A stretch of 64,000 nt of DNA, taken from contig JAYJMM010000042.1 in NCBI GenBank assembly GCA_037349105.1, positions 289,501 to 353,500 of the forward strand, written 5' to 3'. Below, one piece after another: positions 12,100-24,186 of the stretch. Positions within the stretch are counted from its first letter, which is position 1. Each line of letters starts with the position of its first letter. The position numbers were made by a program, and so were the translations under genes. A model generated the notes under the pieces. That model was not told the origin of the DNA, made no database searches, and saw only the letters and a list, made by a program, of their open reading frames with translations. This DNA is from Limnomonas spitsbergensis. Its lineage: Eukaryota; Chlorophyta; Chlorophyceae; Chlamydomonadales.

Positions 12100-12330
12100 T
12101 GCCCCAGCGTGCTGGATCAACTTAGGGAGCGGGGATGGGCAGGTCCTCCGAACAACTAATGCTAGAGACTTCTTCCAGTTGTACCGCAGGCTTGGGTAGG
12201 ATACTTTGATTTTTGTGGAAGACGTGGTAGATTTCGTGTAGGCGTCGACAATTTTGTGAGGCTGGAACTTCCCTTGTCTTTCTTTTCCAGCCTTTTGTCT
12301 GTCCATTTACTTTATTTCCCCCTTTACCCC
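12100..12330 (+). mobile_element. Retroelement remnant, C-terminal coding end (copy 1)
   Basis: Reads like LRERGW-GPPN-ARDFFQLYRR followed by VEDVVD, with stops and frame changes, then a T-rich tail (cttgtctttcttttcc). It is the same peptide block as at 12456-12600 and 41140-41250. Confidence 0.55.
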
Positions 12331-12420
12331 AGACTTTCATTCATTATTTCCTGCCCCCCAGTGTTTGTTTCGTTCTTTCCTCCCAACCCTTAAGGTAGGC
12401 GCCCACACGGCCAGAATTTT

Positions 12421-12711
12421 TTGAGCAGAGCCCAGTGGTATAACGTCATTGACCTGTGGAGAGAGCGGGGATGGGCAGGTCTTCCGAACGTTGCTAGAGA
12501 CTTCTATGAGTTTTACCGGGGCAGGCTTGGGTGGGATGCCATGGCTGTTGTGGAAGACGTGGTAGACCTTGTAGGGCGTAGACTTTTTCAGAGGCTAGAA
12601 CTTCCGTTGTCTTTCTTTTTCAGCCTGTGTCTGTCACTCTGTCCTTTCACTTTATTCCCTCCTTTCTCCACTCTGCCCCCTTGTGTTTGTTTCTTTCTTC
12701 CCAACCCTTAA
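12421..12711 (+). mobile_element. Retroelement remnant, C-terminal coding end (copy 2)
   Basis: An open stretch gives LWRERGWAGLPNVARDFYEF, then YRGRLGWDAMAVVEDVVDLV, and then a pyrimidine-rich non-coding tail. It is flanked on both sides by inverted repeat B motifs. No reverse transcriptase core remains, so it is a truncated 3' fragment. Confidence 0.55.
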
Positions 12712-12962
12712 GTTAAGCGCCCACGCAGCCGAGCCTTTTTGAGCAGGGCCCAGAGGACAGAGGTGTAACGTCATTGACATATGAGGGCAGGGCCCAGAGG
12801 TGCAACTTCTGTTACATACGAGGGCAAGGGCTACGGTTCCGCCGGAAATCCTTTCCTTCAATGGGTGGGCTTTTAATTTTTTTTCATCTCTCCTGACCAG
12901 ACGTTTGGGCGCCCATGCGGCCGAGCCTTTCCTCGCAGAGCCCAGAAGTGTAACGTCATTGG
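12709..12962 (-). repeat. Two inverted repeat B motifs in tandem
   Basis: gcgcccacgcagccgagcct with gagcagggcccagaggac near 12720-12770, and gcgcccatgcggccgagcct with gtgtaacgtcattgg near 12910-12962. Each ends at the same gtgtaacgtcattg. Confidence 0.7.
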
Positions 12963-12999
12963 CAGATGAGATTGAACACATGATCGTTTTTTTACAGCA

Positions 13000-13582
13000 G
13001 GTTGTACGAGGGGTCAGCCATGAGGGACCACAACATTTATAGAAACGAAATCTGTCAACATCCAGAAAACAACGGTAACTAACGCGGACGAGTACGAACG
13101 GTGTTGTCAGACGTCAAGACACCTAATCCATACATCCGATCGACAAAGCAATTTTATTTAAAAGTCAGCTCTATGGGTAATAACAAGAAGATGGTGTAAC
13201 CATGAAATGAACTCTAGTCAAGTCCTCTGTTCCATTCACCTCGAACGTCAAGCACAATGACTTTCGCAACAAGAAAACATGGTGACAGGTCAGGCCTTGT
13301 TCAGCTCGTTCACTTCCGAAACCTGAACGCACAATACCAAAATTATCTGCATGATAGGTCTGTTGGTCCCGCCACTTCGACACTCCATCCTCCAAATCCA
13401 GGGCGTCAAGAAGCACTCCCCACACACTTGTGATTCCAAGACAGTGGGCGCCCATCACTGCCCCTTAACTAGGCCCGAGCCGTCATCATCAAAACGTGGT
13501 CACGTAGTGCCCCCTCCACATGTGGCAGGGGGAGGGGTGGGCCGTGTTGGGCCCACCCACCCTGCCCACCCGCAGGAAGGCC
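13000..13582 (-). other. Presumed 3' UTR and flank of the AP2 gene
   Basis: No second gene is evident. A minus-strand TGTAA (12992-12996) is the nearest poly(A) signal I see, about 590 bp past the stop; this is a guess. Confidence 0.35.
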
Positions 13583-16500
13583 TCAGATACGCCGCTTGCT
13601 GGCCGCACTGCCCTCCACATCAGCCGCATCCCCCGACACAGGGGCAGCCCTCTTGCGCCCGCCTGCCGAGGCCGTGTCCTCCTCATCCCCATCAGCGCCT
13701 GCAAGCGCCTTCTCAACAGCCGCCACAGCAGCAACGTTGGCGTTTGCTGCAGCGGCTGCAGCCGAAGTCACCACGGTGCCCAACTCCCCACTGCCTCCAT
13801 ACCTGGCTGGCAAGAACATCATAAAAGGCGGCGTACCGGTAAGTGGGAGTGCTGCAGCAGAAATAGCTGTTTCCCCTATTTTCCCAACAATCCATGTTGT
13901 ACATCATGGTCCTGCCCTTTTCCCTGGGCTGTACCATGACGCACGACATGAAAAAAACATTATATTTTGCCAAAGACTTTTTAAGCGCAGCTGCACAAAC
14001 AATTTTTTTGTCCGCTCCGTATTTTACTGCTCAAGTAATTCATGTTATCTTCCCAAGCCAGGGAGAGAGTGCAGCAGGAAAGCAGCGCAGCAGCCCGGGA
14101 AACTGCAACTGTACTCCGCTGCCATGCAGGTGTCATGGTAAACATATTTAGCCTTTAATCCACAGGCTATGATGAGTCTTCAAAATACACGATCTGTAGG
14201 AATTTGGGGGGAAATTCTTGGTAACAGCTTCAGCCTGCAAATTATTCAGCTTGCCATCAGAGAGGTGCCTCTTTGTCACTATATTTAAATGACCTAATGG
14301 GAAACATGGCGAATCAGCATGGAAATCATGATGTCTTCAATCTCCTTGAAATCACAATTATGTCCACTCCTTTCCCACTCCTTTTCACACTCCTTTTCAC
14401 CTGAGCTGATTCAGCGCCAGCGCCGCTTCACTGTCCGCTCCCTCGTGACCATCCTCATGGCCGCCCTCCTCATCGCTAACACCAGCCACGCCGCCTGGTA
14501 AGGGGGGACATGGGGGTGAAGGGGGCGCATGCGGGGGGGGGCATGAGATGAGGGGATAGGGAGGAGGCAGGGGGCATGAGGTGAGGGGATAGGGAGGAGG
14601 CAGGGGGCATGAGGTGAGGGGATAGGGAGGAGGCAGGGGGCATGAGGTGAGGGGAATGGGAGGAGGATTGAGGTGAAAAGTCCAAGAGGGCATCGAGGGC
14701 AGAAAGAGGCCAGTTCAAAAGAAAGCCATGGGCCCACTTTCCTTGCCATGCAAATGCAGGACAGGGGGCACATGAAGGTATACCTGTGCCGCCGCAGCCA
14801 TTCGCCTGCTGAGTCATCTCCAGCTGCTGCTGCTCTAGCTGCAGCGGTGGGGCATCACCGACAGCAGCTGCCGCCGCTGCGGCGGCTGCCGCGTGCAGCT
14901 CTTCAGGCAGCGTGTATTGCTGCTGCTGTTGCTGAGACTGATCCTGCAGATGTTGTTGCTGCTGCTGCTGTTGTTGCTGCTGCATCAGCAGCGCCGCCAT
15001 GTCTTGCTCACTGAATTGATGTTGCTGGAGTTGCTGTGGGTCCTGAGAACACACCGGGGCTTTTAGGGTCAGGACCCCAGGGTTCAAGATCCCACACACA
15101 AGCGTGTGACGACTGCATGCGGCATGCCAACATGGCACAACAACAGGATCCTCAGGGTATAATGATGATCCAACAGGAGCCTCACTGTTCAGGCGATATA
15201 TAATTTGGCAGCGAATAAAATTTTGGTCCCTGACGGTAAGTGCGCTGACCGCCTTGACCGTCTTGGGACCAGAGTTTCATTCTGGGGGCGTTTTGGTGGT
15301 TCTATAACACATAGAAAAAAAAGGATTTCAGATTCCCCCTTGGTTAAAGATTTCACAAAAGCTGGTCACAGCTACGGGAATGAAAACAACATTTAGATCC
15401 CCAGAGACTGCGCATGGTTCCCTACTAACAGGCACAGATCAGCGTTGGGTGAGTCAGCTTTACTTGAGCCTCACCTCGGCCTGCAGATGGGGGCGCTCGG
15501 GATAGCAGGCCCTGCTGCTTAGGCTACCTTGCCATCAAGGTTGGTCCTTATCAGCCTAGTGGTGGCTGCCCGGTAGACCCCTCAAGGTGGTCTGGTGCAC
15601 GCTGCAACATACGCACGGGTACAGTTACCCACCTAAGACCTTCAAGCCCTCACCTGACCCTCTGTTTGCTGCTGCTGCTGCTGGAGCTGCTGGAAAAGCT
15701 CGTGCTGCACTGCATGCGCCAGCTGCATGGTCGCAAACTCAACATGCTGCTGCTGCTGCTGCGCCGCGGAGGATGACGGGTCGAGGGGAGGCAGGTTCAG
15801 AGGCGGCTCCGGAGCCAGCGTAGAGCCTGTGGCGCCGCCTCCGGTACCTACACAACAGCAGGAAGGGTACCAGGCGTGTTGATGGTTTGAAGGTAGCCAG
15901 CGTAGGGCCAGATGTTGAGGTGAGTCAGCAGAGGACCTGCAGTGCTGCCCACGGTGCCTGTTGCAAAGCGTGAAGGGAGGGAGGTGTGTTAAGGGGTTGT
16001 GGAAAGACAACATAGGGCCAGCGGCAGCAAACCTAGATCCTATAAAAGCGGGAACAGAGGGAGGCGTGTGCATGGGCCAAGGGGAGCCAGCATAGGGCCT
16101 GCAGCACAACCCGGAGGTGCCCAAGAGATAGCGGGAAGAAAGGGAGGCTGAAATTGGCAGATGGTTGGCGGCCATGGGTGGGGCAATAGGTGTTGCAAGC
16201 AAACGTTGAGCGGTGGGATGCGAGCTGCTGATGTCCCAGACCTTCATAGGTTTATTGAGGCGGGAGGTGCGTGCCGGTGGAAGGCAGGGCACGAGCGGAG
16301 CACATTTTGAACCATGGGTGCTCCCTTATCACTGATAAGTTATCAGGCTGCCCTGATAAGGACCAAATGTGGACCTTACCTATGAGATGTGGCCAAAGCA
16401 GCATGGCTGTCCACACATGAGGCCTGTTCAACCTGAGTGTAGCTGACATGTAGCTGAGTCACGAAAAAATAAACACTAGGGTATATGCAGAAGAGCTCAC

Positions 16501-19500
16501 ATGTGCCTATCTAATACATGCGGAACCACAAGCTGCATTTCTCCGCTTTAAACACATTGCATGCGCTGCGTACTCGCATGACTTCGCCTGTGGCCTGCAA
16601 TCACCAACACATGTGACTAATGAGCAGTACACAATCCTTGTATGACCCACACCTACTCGAAAGCAGTGATCCGTATAGAATCCTCATCTGCTCCTCCATG
16701 GCCGCCGCGTCAGCGCCTCCCAACGATCCATTTGCAAAGCTAGTGCTGCAACACACACATGGGCAACACACACATGGGGAGGTCAAAAGGTTTAGTCCAA
16801 GATCCTGTCTGGGTACAGTTGCAGACCTTATTGGCATCTACCTGGCATGGACCTTATTGGCACCTACCTGGCATGGACCTTTTCGAAACATACAATGATG
16901 TGTAGAATAGACTTCAGACGAATGACTTTAAAGGACTTAATTAAGGTCCCTGCTAAAATTCTACCAGATTTCGTCAAATCATGACCTTCGTCATTTTTTA
17001 CAAGGCTACGACAACATCGCCAGAAAATGGCACCTTCCCTCCCTCCCCCTAATAGGGCACGGTGACATCCATACTCACACCAGTCCCAGCTTCAATGCCT
17101 GGGTGAGGCAGTTGGGAAATGCGGGCATGCCCACCCTACAAGCCTCACCTGCAGCTAGTAGGGGGAAATGGTCCAGTGGTATAACGCTGGGTGGCATCCA
17201 TACCCAATTGGTTGTGGGATTGAAGACGCCACACGCCCAGAACGCCGGGTCCCATGTTCCTGCCCCCTCACATAGGAGAAAGGATTGGCTGCACCATGGC
17301 CCAGGCTGTGCATGGTAGCTGGAATTGAGCCTATTCATTCCCTACCAGCCCCACGCGGCCGAGCGTTCAGCAGGGCCCAGCGGGCAAGCCCCGTTCTAAA
17401 CCTGCAGCTATTAGGCAGGCCCGGACGAGGCACCTACCTGAATGCGGCCGCCGCTGCCGACGTCGGGCTGGGCGGACCTCCGCCTGGTGCCGGGTTACCT
17501 CCAGGTGGCGGTGTTGAACGGGAGGCAGCAGTCACAGCAGCAGCCAGCGCTGCGGCCTGCTCAGGTCCACCCAGCCCTGCCAGGCTCAGCTGCTGCAACA
17601 AAAGGTTGTGCTGATGCTGCTGTTGCTGCGAGGGTTGAACAGGCGATCCAGTGAAGGCATCAGAGGATGTGTCCCGCTATACCAACATATTAATTGATCC
17701 TCAGGGGGTATGATCCTATGAGGAAGGTAAACCAGGGCCTAAAAGGCGACAAATGGATGGCCATATGAGGAAGGGAACCCCGCACATGAAAGGGCATCTA
17801 AGGAACCCTGCACCTGAAAGGATATTTAAGGAAGTTTGCATCTGTGAGAGTCAACATTGCAACCACACAGCAAAATCTACCCCATGGAAAGTGGATCACT
17901 TTATTTCAGGCTGCTTCAGCTACCTCTTCAGCTTGTCAACACATTCACCACACTGGAGTGCAGGCTTCTTTGAAGGGGTGACCGGACCACCTTTGAGGGG
18001 CCGTGCTGCGGCCACCCCTGGGCCGGCCTCCGGCCTGCGGCCTTGGCAGCAGGGCTGGCCAAGCCAGGGGCTGGTGGCCGTAGGCCACAGTGTAGCTGAA
18101 ATAAAGCTAAAAGTGATGCGGTCTAGTAACCAATGCTAAAAACACTGCTTGTGTGCCCGACCCTGACTCTTCAGCCCCACCTGCTGTTGCTGGGATAGCA
18201 AAGCCAGCTTGTTGCCTGCTGCTGCAGCTGCAGGTCCGCCGACGGTGCGGTGGTAGGAGGAGGCCAGATCCAACATGTTGCCGACGTACCTGAAGGTGGA
18301 GATGGGCAAGAGACGAAGGGAAGGGAATCAAAATTCAAAATTCCACACAAGCCGTCAGCTTTAACCACCCATGATATTCAGCTTCCCAGCTGGAAAAGTA
18401 GCAGTTGGTAGTTGTTGGAAACCTAGTACATTGCCCGCCCTGGGATGTGAGGCCTACAATTTCCCCCCATGAGCCACATCTCGATTGGTGTATTCCAAAT
18501 GCCCCCTGCCACTCAGTACCTTGTCCCACCCTCTGCCGCTCAGTACCTTGTCCCACTAGGATGTAGAGTCACCCCCCTACACCTAACCAAACTAGGGCTG
18601 GCCAAACCCTGTGAACTAGGAGAAGTAGGTGCAGGGGGAACTCTATATTGGCCCACATACGGTACCTCTCTAAACCTTAACCCCTCCCTCCCCCAGGCCA
18701 GGCAGCTTGAGCTAAGCCCCACTGCAACAAACAAAAAACGGGGCGATTCGCTACGCGGACCATTCACCTCCATTCCCCTCCCTCCCACTCCCTCGTGCGC
18801 AAAATAAAATGGCAGATTATTGCACTTTTGACAGGTCTCCCAGCATCCCTGCCCTCTCGGACACATCCCCCCCACCTGCGTGCCTCTTCCCGGTTTGGGA
18901 AGGGCATGTTCCCCATCAGCTGCCCATCCCGCCACAAGCATGCGCTAACCAGTCCTTGGGTGGGTGTTGCGTACAACACACCCAGCACACGCGCCTCGGT
19001 GTGGGGCACCTGCAGTGATAGGGACAAAAAGCCGGCCTTAGAACCAGCGGACACATGCAATACAATAGACACATGTCGGCCTTAGACACAGTGCACTCAC
19101 GTGTTGCGTACAAGTACACAACGGCCTAGTCACCAGCGGGTACACAAAGTACGTGGGGCTCTTCAGTCCACAGCCTTGACACCAGCGACCACACGTAATG
19201 TTTTAGGGTTGGTTTTAGGGTTGAGGGTTGTAAGGGGCTCTACGGTGTTAGAACCAGCGGACACACGTAATGCAAATAACATGATGGCCTTATAACCAGC
19301 AGCCAAATGTAATGTGAAGGATGCGATGGCCTTTCCCTTTCCTACCTTGAACTCATTGCTAGAGCTCTCTGGATGGCCTTTCCAGGCAGATCCGTTCAGC
19401 CCTGAACTCACCTCCCTTATACCCCGAACTGGCCAACCCCCTAGCCAACACACTCACAATACTGTCCAGCAAGGCGCCCTCCGGCAGGGCACGTTCAATC

Positions 19501-19648
19501 TGGTCAACAGAAGACCACATGGCGGCTTCAGAGCCGGCTGTTGAGGAGGCGGGCGGGAAGGCCTGCTGGAGCATCGATTGCAGGGCTGCGGAGGGGCTGA
19601 GCGGGCCGCTGCCTCCGCTTCCGCCGGTGCCTCCACTACCGCCGCCGG

Positions 19649-19681
<33 letters not shown>

Positions 19682-22600
19682 ACAGGCAGCACAGTCGCAA
19701 ATCAAGTCAGCTTGCTTTTCCGCACGAGGTAGTTCAAGAAAACCGGCACATGGTATCTTACAATGCACCCCAACACACATACTGTACCGCTTATCACATA
19801 TGCATGTAACATTGGCAACTACAGAGCAATGGTATCAATGGAACATATGTACCGTAGATTTGATATGCCTTCCCTCAGGCATCAAAACATATATCTTTGT
19901 GTGCTGCCCTCAGGGCACACTGTCTCAATTTCCTAATGAAAATTGACGTTGACAATCCACAACTAGTGAATTCATGGATCCCTCAACCCCAAACAACGTT
20001 AATTATGAGGGAAGGCTTATCGAAACTACCGTATTGAATACCTCTTCCTGCTCATCAATCATTGGGCCACATCTTTGTGAACGAGTAGAGGCTTCTGGGT
20101 GAACGCATTACTGCTGTAAGAACAACACCACGCGTCAGGTCTCCATCTTCCTCCACATTCCTCCACCTGCCCTCCACTTGCCCTCCACCTGCCTGCACCT
20201 GCCCTCCACTTGCCCTCCACCTGCCCTCATGCCCACCTGTTGCAGACGTGCCAGCTGCTGCTGTGTTTCCCAGTCTTCATCTTCCCCTGCGCCCTCGCCG
20301 CCTGTACCCCCATTTCCTCCCATCATCCCCATCATGCCCGCAGCACCTGCCAGGCAGTCCAGGGCACGAGCAGGGGGTCCATGTCACACAACAGCAAAGG
20401 ACACATCCGATCTTCATGACAGGCAGGGCACGGGGTCCATGTTAATCTTGCAACAGCAAGGATCTCTTCTAATCCTCATAGAAGGCAGGGGCTCCCAGGT
20501 AAGACCCATACAACCGAGTCGCCTCTTCAGTATACCGTAGATTCGCTTTGCCTCCCCTCATAATTAACATTGTTTGGGATTGAGGGATCCATGAATATCT
20601 CAATTATCGATTGTCGACGCAAGTTTTCAGTCAGGATTTCAGAGTTTTGGTCGATAATTTGCCCTGAGGGCAGCATGAAAGAAATCGTTTTTCCCGGGGG
20701 AAGGCAAATGAAATCAACATCACCAACTACAGCAAAAGCAGTTTTGACCTCAGCTGTCAATCCAAGAGGTTGTTACTGGGATAGGCAGCATGCAAAGCCA
20801 GCCACGAGAATTCAACATGGGCAGAATGGACGCAAAAGGAAGCAGAGTCAGCATACACAATTGACCTCGTGCACTCGTGCAGCATGCAGAGCCGGCAACA
20901 ATAATGCACCACAAGCCAGGCTCAGCTTAACCTCCCAACACTCGCCGCCCGTGCGTGTTTTTACATGCACTTTCAACGCCGCCCATGCCCGTGCCCATTA
21001 TGTGCCCTCACAAACACCTCCCATCATGCCCCCCATACCCACCTCCCATGTTGCCCATGAACGCGCCCATCATTCCCGATGCCGTCAAGCTGGCCATCAG
21101 CGCAGCCGTAGACATGGGTGTCCCGCCGCCGTTGCTGCTGCCTGGCGTGATGGGCATGCCGTTACGCTTCGTGGGCTTGGCGCGGATCTTGCGGTTAGGG
21201 TCCTGTTAGAGGGTCCAGAAATCGGATTTCAGCTTTAACCTTTGGGGAGGCTTGGCGCGGATCTCGCTGTTTGTGTCGTGTGAGAAGCAAAATACAGGAC
21301 ATGGGAAACCAAGGGCCTTCGTCAAAGAAGTCCAAGTTATGCGGCACTGCATAAACTTCCTGCCTGTAATTGACAGTCAAGATAACTATTGTTCATTTGA
21401 AGGTGCATTATATATCATTCAGCTACATCGCAATGTTAAGTCTGACGCAGGAAGCCCTGCGGCTTGGGCCCTGGGTCCACCCAAAGGTTTGATTCCCAAT
21501 TCCCCATCCGCCCACTGGTGGCTGCCCAATGGCCTTGAAAGGTGGCCTGGTGCATACTCAATATACACTGGTGATCATCATCCCCCCCTCTCTCATTTCC
21601 ACCTGCTGGGACCAGGCAAGTATGAAACTGTTCGCCCAGCCTCTGAATTCCGACACGGAAGCCCAGAAGAAAAGAAAACGAGTGGCCTCAAGGAGGGATG
21701 CCATCACTTAAAAGCAGGAGCAGCAAAGTCACGCATTATATTTCTAGCGCAGTCACTACAGGCCTCCTTCAACATTTCCACGCATTCATACCTGTGCCTC
21801 ATTCAGCTTGTCATTCACCACCTTGTCATGGATGACATTCCCCTCCGTGTCTGTGTACTGAGAGAGCTCAAAGTTGATCTAGGACAGGTGGGAGGGAACA
21901 TTGGCACTTTGTAAGACATCAGCGTATTCCAAGACGGGGACAGGAAGCAGGCGTGAAGAGGGGTTATTGAGCTCTGAAGTGATGCACATTGAGAGGGGGC
22001 AGGGTTGAGGTCTTTAAAGGTTTTAATGATTTATCATACACCTGGAAACATGATGCAACAGTAGGGTTGGCATATACTGTCATTCCTGAGCCAGACTTAA
22101 CGTATATACGTAAACGTTGCAGCAACAGTGCATTGGGCATGCAAAGTGAATTGCCTGGTTGTGACCGTGCTTGTGGTGTACACTTGCTTGCCTGGACAGT
22201 CATGTCAGCTTGCTTGCCACTGTTCGCTCAGGGCTAGTTTTTGTCTGCACAGCCGGAGCTTGGGCATCTAATTAGTTTTTTGCGGCATCACGGCGAACAA
22301 GACGCAAAAGTGTGGCTAGCACATTAATCAATCACATTTCAGGTGTGTCACATCCAGGCTATTGTGCAAGGGCAACGTTCGCTCAGGGCTAGTTTTTGTC
22401 TGCACAGCCGGAGCTTGGGCATCTAATTAGTTTTTTGCGGCATCACGGCGAACAAGACGCAAAGTGTGGCTAGCACATTAATCAATCACATTTCAGGTGC
22501 GTCACATCCAGGCTATTGTGCAAGGGCAACGTTTGCTCAGGGCTAGTTTTTTTCTGCACAGCCGGAGCTTGGGCATCTAATTAGTTTTTTGCAGCATCAC

Positions 22601-24186
22601 AGCAAACAAGATAGCATTCGTTTGTATGCAGTACAATATCGGGTGTGCAGTCCAAGATCCGGCGAACAGAGACATGCCCATGCTGTATGGGGGCATGCCC
22701 AGGATTACATCCAGACAGACCCATGCTTTGTGGGGGCATGTCAAGGATTAAATATAGGCAGGCCCATGCTGTGAGGAGGCATACCCTTGATACTGTGGGA
22801 TCGTCTCATTGATACATAGGTACAGAGAGTGGGAAAGCACATTCACTGGGACCATGCTCTATAGAACAGTGTATTGTGACATTACGCTGAAGTATTGGGA
22901 CATATCCTGCGTGTCGGGTATGGATAAGGGGATTGCTGGACCAGGAATAGAGTGGTGGCGTGAAAGTGACTAGTGGCCGCTCATGAGGACTGTAGGGGGC
23001 AGGTAAAAGTTGGGGCCAAGCAGATTAGGGCCATGGAAGGGCAGGAAAAATAGTTGAGATAGGCAGGCTCCGGCCTGATAGCTGATCCTTGAGGGGGTAT
23101 ATCCCAGGTATGAGGATGCAGCACTGATCCCAGCCATGGCGGTTCAGCACCTTAGCTTTGGCTCCTCGAACAATGAGCGCTGCCTTGTCGAAAGCAGTGG
23201 CAGCATCCTCCTCTATTGTGAACGTGCCGAGGTGGATGTGCTGCGCATGTGAGGTGGGGCAGCGGAGGGGTCAGGAACTTAGAGCTTTCAAGAGGTTCAT
23301 GTGGCAGGATCTGAAAAGAGGGCCTTGTGGCAGCAACCCTCAAGAGCAATGCTGTGTGTGCATTCCAAATGGCGTGGATTTAGGAGAGGGGATGCCAGCC
23401 TTTATATACAATACACACCACCAACTGGCCTGTCCATGACATGCAAACTTTCAAATTCCTAATCTGCATGGTCACAGCTTGGTTCACGACTGGGCATGAG
23501 TCTGGGCCGCCCAACTTGCAGCTATGAATCAGAATGATGCTCCCAGTCGAATAGTGATGTAAATTCTAGCGTGTGGCATGCAGATCGGCAGATCTGTGAT
23601 TTGCATGCCGTGTCGATGCAACTGGCAGAAATTATAATCACGAGCACCGCGGAGAAGCTACCTGCGGTATTGGATAAAATTGGCTGTGCTGCAGATAACA
23701 GTGCGAGAGAGTCAAGGGAAACATACCGACTCACTTTGCCCCCAGTGTTGATGACCGCTTGCCACTTGCGGCTCTTCTTGTTGTATGTGACGCCTCGATA
23801 CCTACAAGAGGTTCAACAAAATAAGTCGCGTGAATCGAATTCACGTAGCTTCCTGATGGTGGATTTGGTAGGGTGTGAAGGCAGTGGGAGCGGGCATAAT
23901 CGACGATTTGGTCCTGCGCGCCGCGGAGACCAGCCAAGACTAGACCGCCCCCGACCCCTTTGCCTCGGATGTCAGGATCCAGCTACAGGTTTGTATTAGT
24001 GCGAGCCGTTGTTGTAGGAACAGTGTGAAGGGCGAAGTTCGAAAGGGCGGACTACAGCAGGGATGACCCAGACACCGACCTGCTGGTCATGTCTCTCGAC
24101 CCGACACCATCACCACCCCCGGGATCGGAAAACATGCCATGATCCAGTGTCGCCACATCCATCTTCATATCCCCAAATTGCGCCAT
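13583..24186 (-). CDS. AP2/ERF-domain transcription factor with Gln-rich C-terminal half
   Basis: Exons joined in phase: 24080-24186, 23735-23801, 23151-23240, 21792-21878, 21043-21202, 20237-20346, 19458-19679, 18876-19009, 18181-18289, 17438-17625, 16657-16745, 15654-15847, 14784-15042, 14401-14494. These give 636 codons plus two bases. The start MAQFGDMKMD at 24186 is the first ATG of its exon. One AP2 domain spans about residues 34-92: SRYRGVTYNKKSRKWQAVI, then HLGTFTIEEDAATAFDKAA and AKINFELSQY. Family knowledge: AP2 domains bind DNA in nuclear regulators. After it come a basic stretch (RKIRAKPTKR), a Met/Gly-rich stretch, a compact non-repetitive segment at about 282-345 (TEARVLGVLYATPTQGLVSA, ending MLDLASSYHR) that I do not recognise, and several poly-Gln and poly-Ala runs. 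A likely terminal exon, 13583 to about 13841, is Ala-rich and ends GRKRAAPV...SKRRI then stop. Its frame does not match exon 14401-14494, so a small exon is missing or the border differs. Targets are unknown. Confidence 0.87.
14365..14400 (-). repeat. Three 10-12 bp copies of an AP2-gene donor
   Basis: Minus strand after exon 14401-14494: gtgaaaaggagt, gtgaaaaggagt, gggaaaggagt. The intron's first 12 bases are repeated, offering more than one GT. Confidence 0.7.
14530..14660. repeat. 33-bp minisatellite, about 3.6 copies, beside an AP2-gene acceptor
   Basis: Units of gggcatgaggtgaggggata with gggaggaggcagg. On the gene strand it is a C/T tract that extends the polypyrimidine tract of the acceptor at 14495. 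Confidence 0.9.
15505..15605 (-). repeat. Family A fragment (reverse)
   Basis: ggccctgctgcttaggctac through ctcaaggtggtctggtgcac. Truncated, in an AP2-gene intron. Confidence 0.5.
17976..18150 (+). mobile_element. MITE-like family A copy in an AP2-gene intron
   Basis: accggaccacctttgagggg, then gggctggccaagccaggg, cacagtgtagctgaa and a right end gctaaaaacactg. It ends 31 bp before exon 18181-18289. The left end is degraded. Confidence 0.65.
19850..20033. mobile_element. Inverted-terminus element, family D, copy 1
   Basis: The left end taccgtagatttgatatgcc pairs with the right end ggcttatcgaaactaccgta (about 28-bp imperfect termini). The body is A/T-rich. It lies in the AP2-gene intron 19680-20236. 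No coding content. Confidence 0.7.
20150..20236. repeat. 12-bp repeat cctccacttgcc at an AP2-gene donor
   Basis: About six units start immediately after the donor of exon 20237-20346 (gene sense gtgggcatgagggcaggtgg). Confidence 0.85.
20533..20720. mobile_element. Inverted-terminus element, family D, copy 2 (opposite orientation)
   Basis: Its reverse complement aligns to copy 1 along its length; shared blocks include ctcataattaac, gattgagggatccatgaat and ccctgagggcagca. It lies in the next AP2-gene intron. Confidence 0.7.
21440..21570 (-). repeat. Family A fragment (reverse)
   Basis: ggcttgggccctgggtccac through gaaaggtggcctggtgcata, in the AP2-gene intron 21203-21791. Confidence 0.45.
22222..22611. 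repeat. 155-bp tandem repeat, 2.5 copies
   Basis: ttcgctcagggctagttttt starts at about 22223, 22378 and (as ttt) 22532. The units are almost identical. It lies inside the 1.27-kb AP2-gene intron 21879-23150. A ragged 55-60 bp repeat (cccatgctgtatgggggcat) follows to about 22790. Confidence 0.9.

Noticed and set aside
13489..13734. Alternative Arg-rich reading of the AP2-gene 3' end
   Set aside because: The Ala-rich frame ending at 13583 has better composition and a nuclear-signal-like GRKR/SKRRI end; the other is a frame shadow.
23731..23937. ORF MAGLRGAQDQIVDYARS as an AP2-gene exon
   Set aside because: Exon 24080-24186 joins directly and in phase to the AP2 exon at 23801, giving the canonical SRYRGV. 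This ORF fits no phase.
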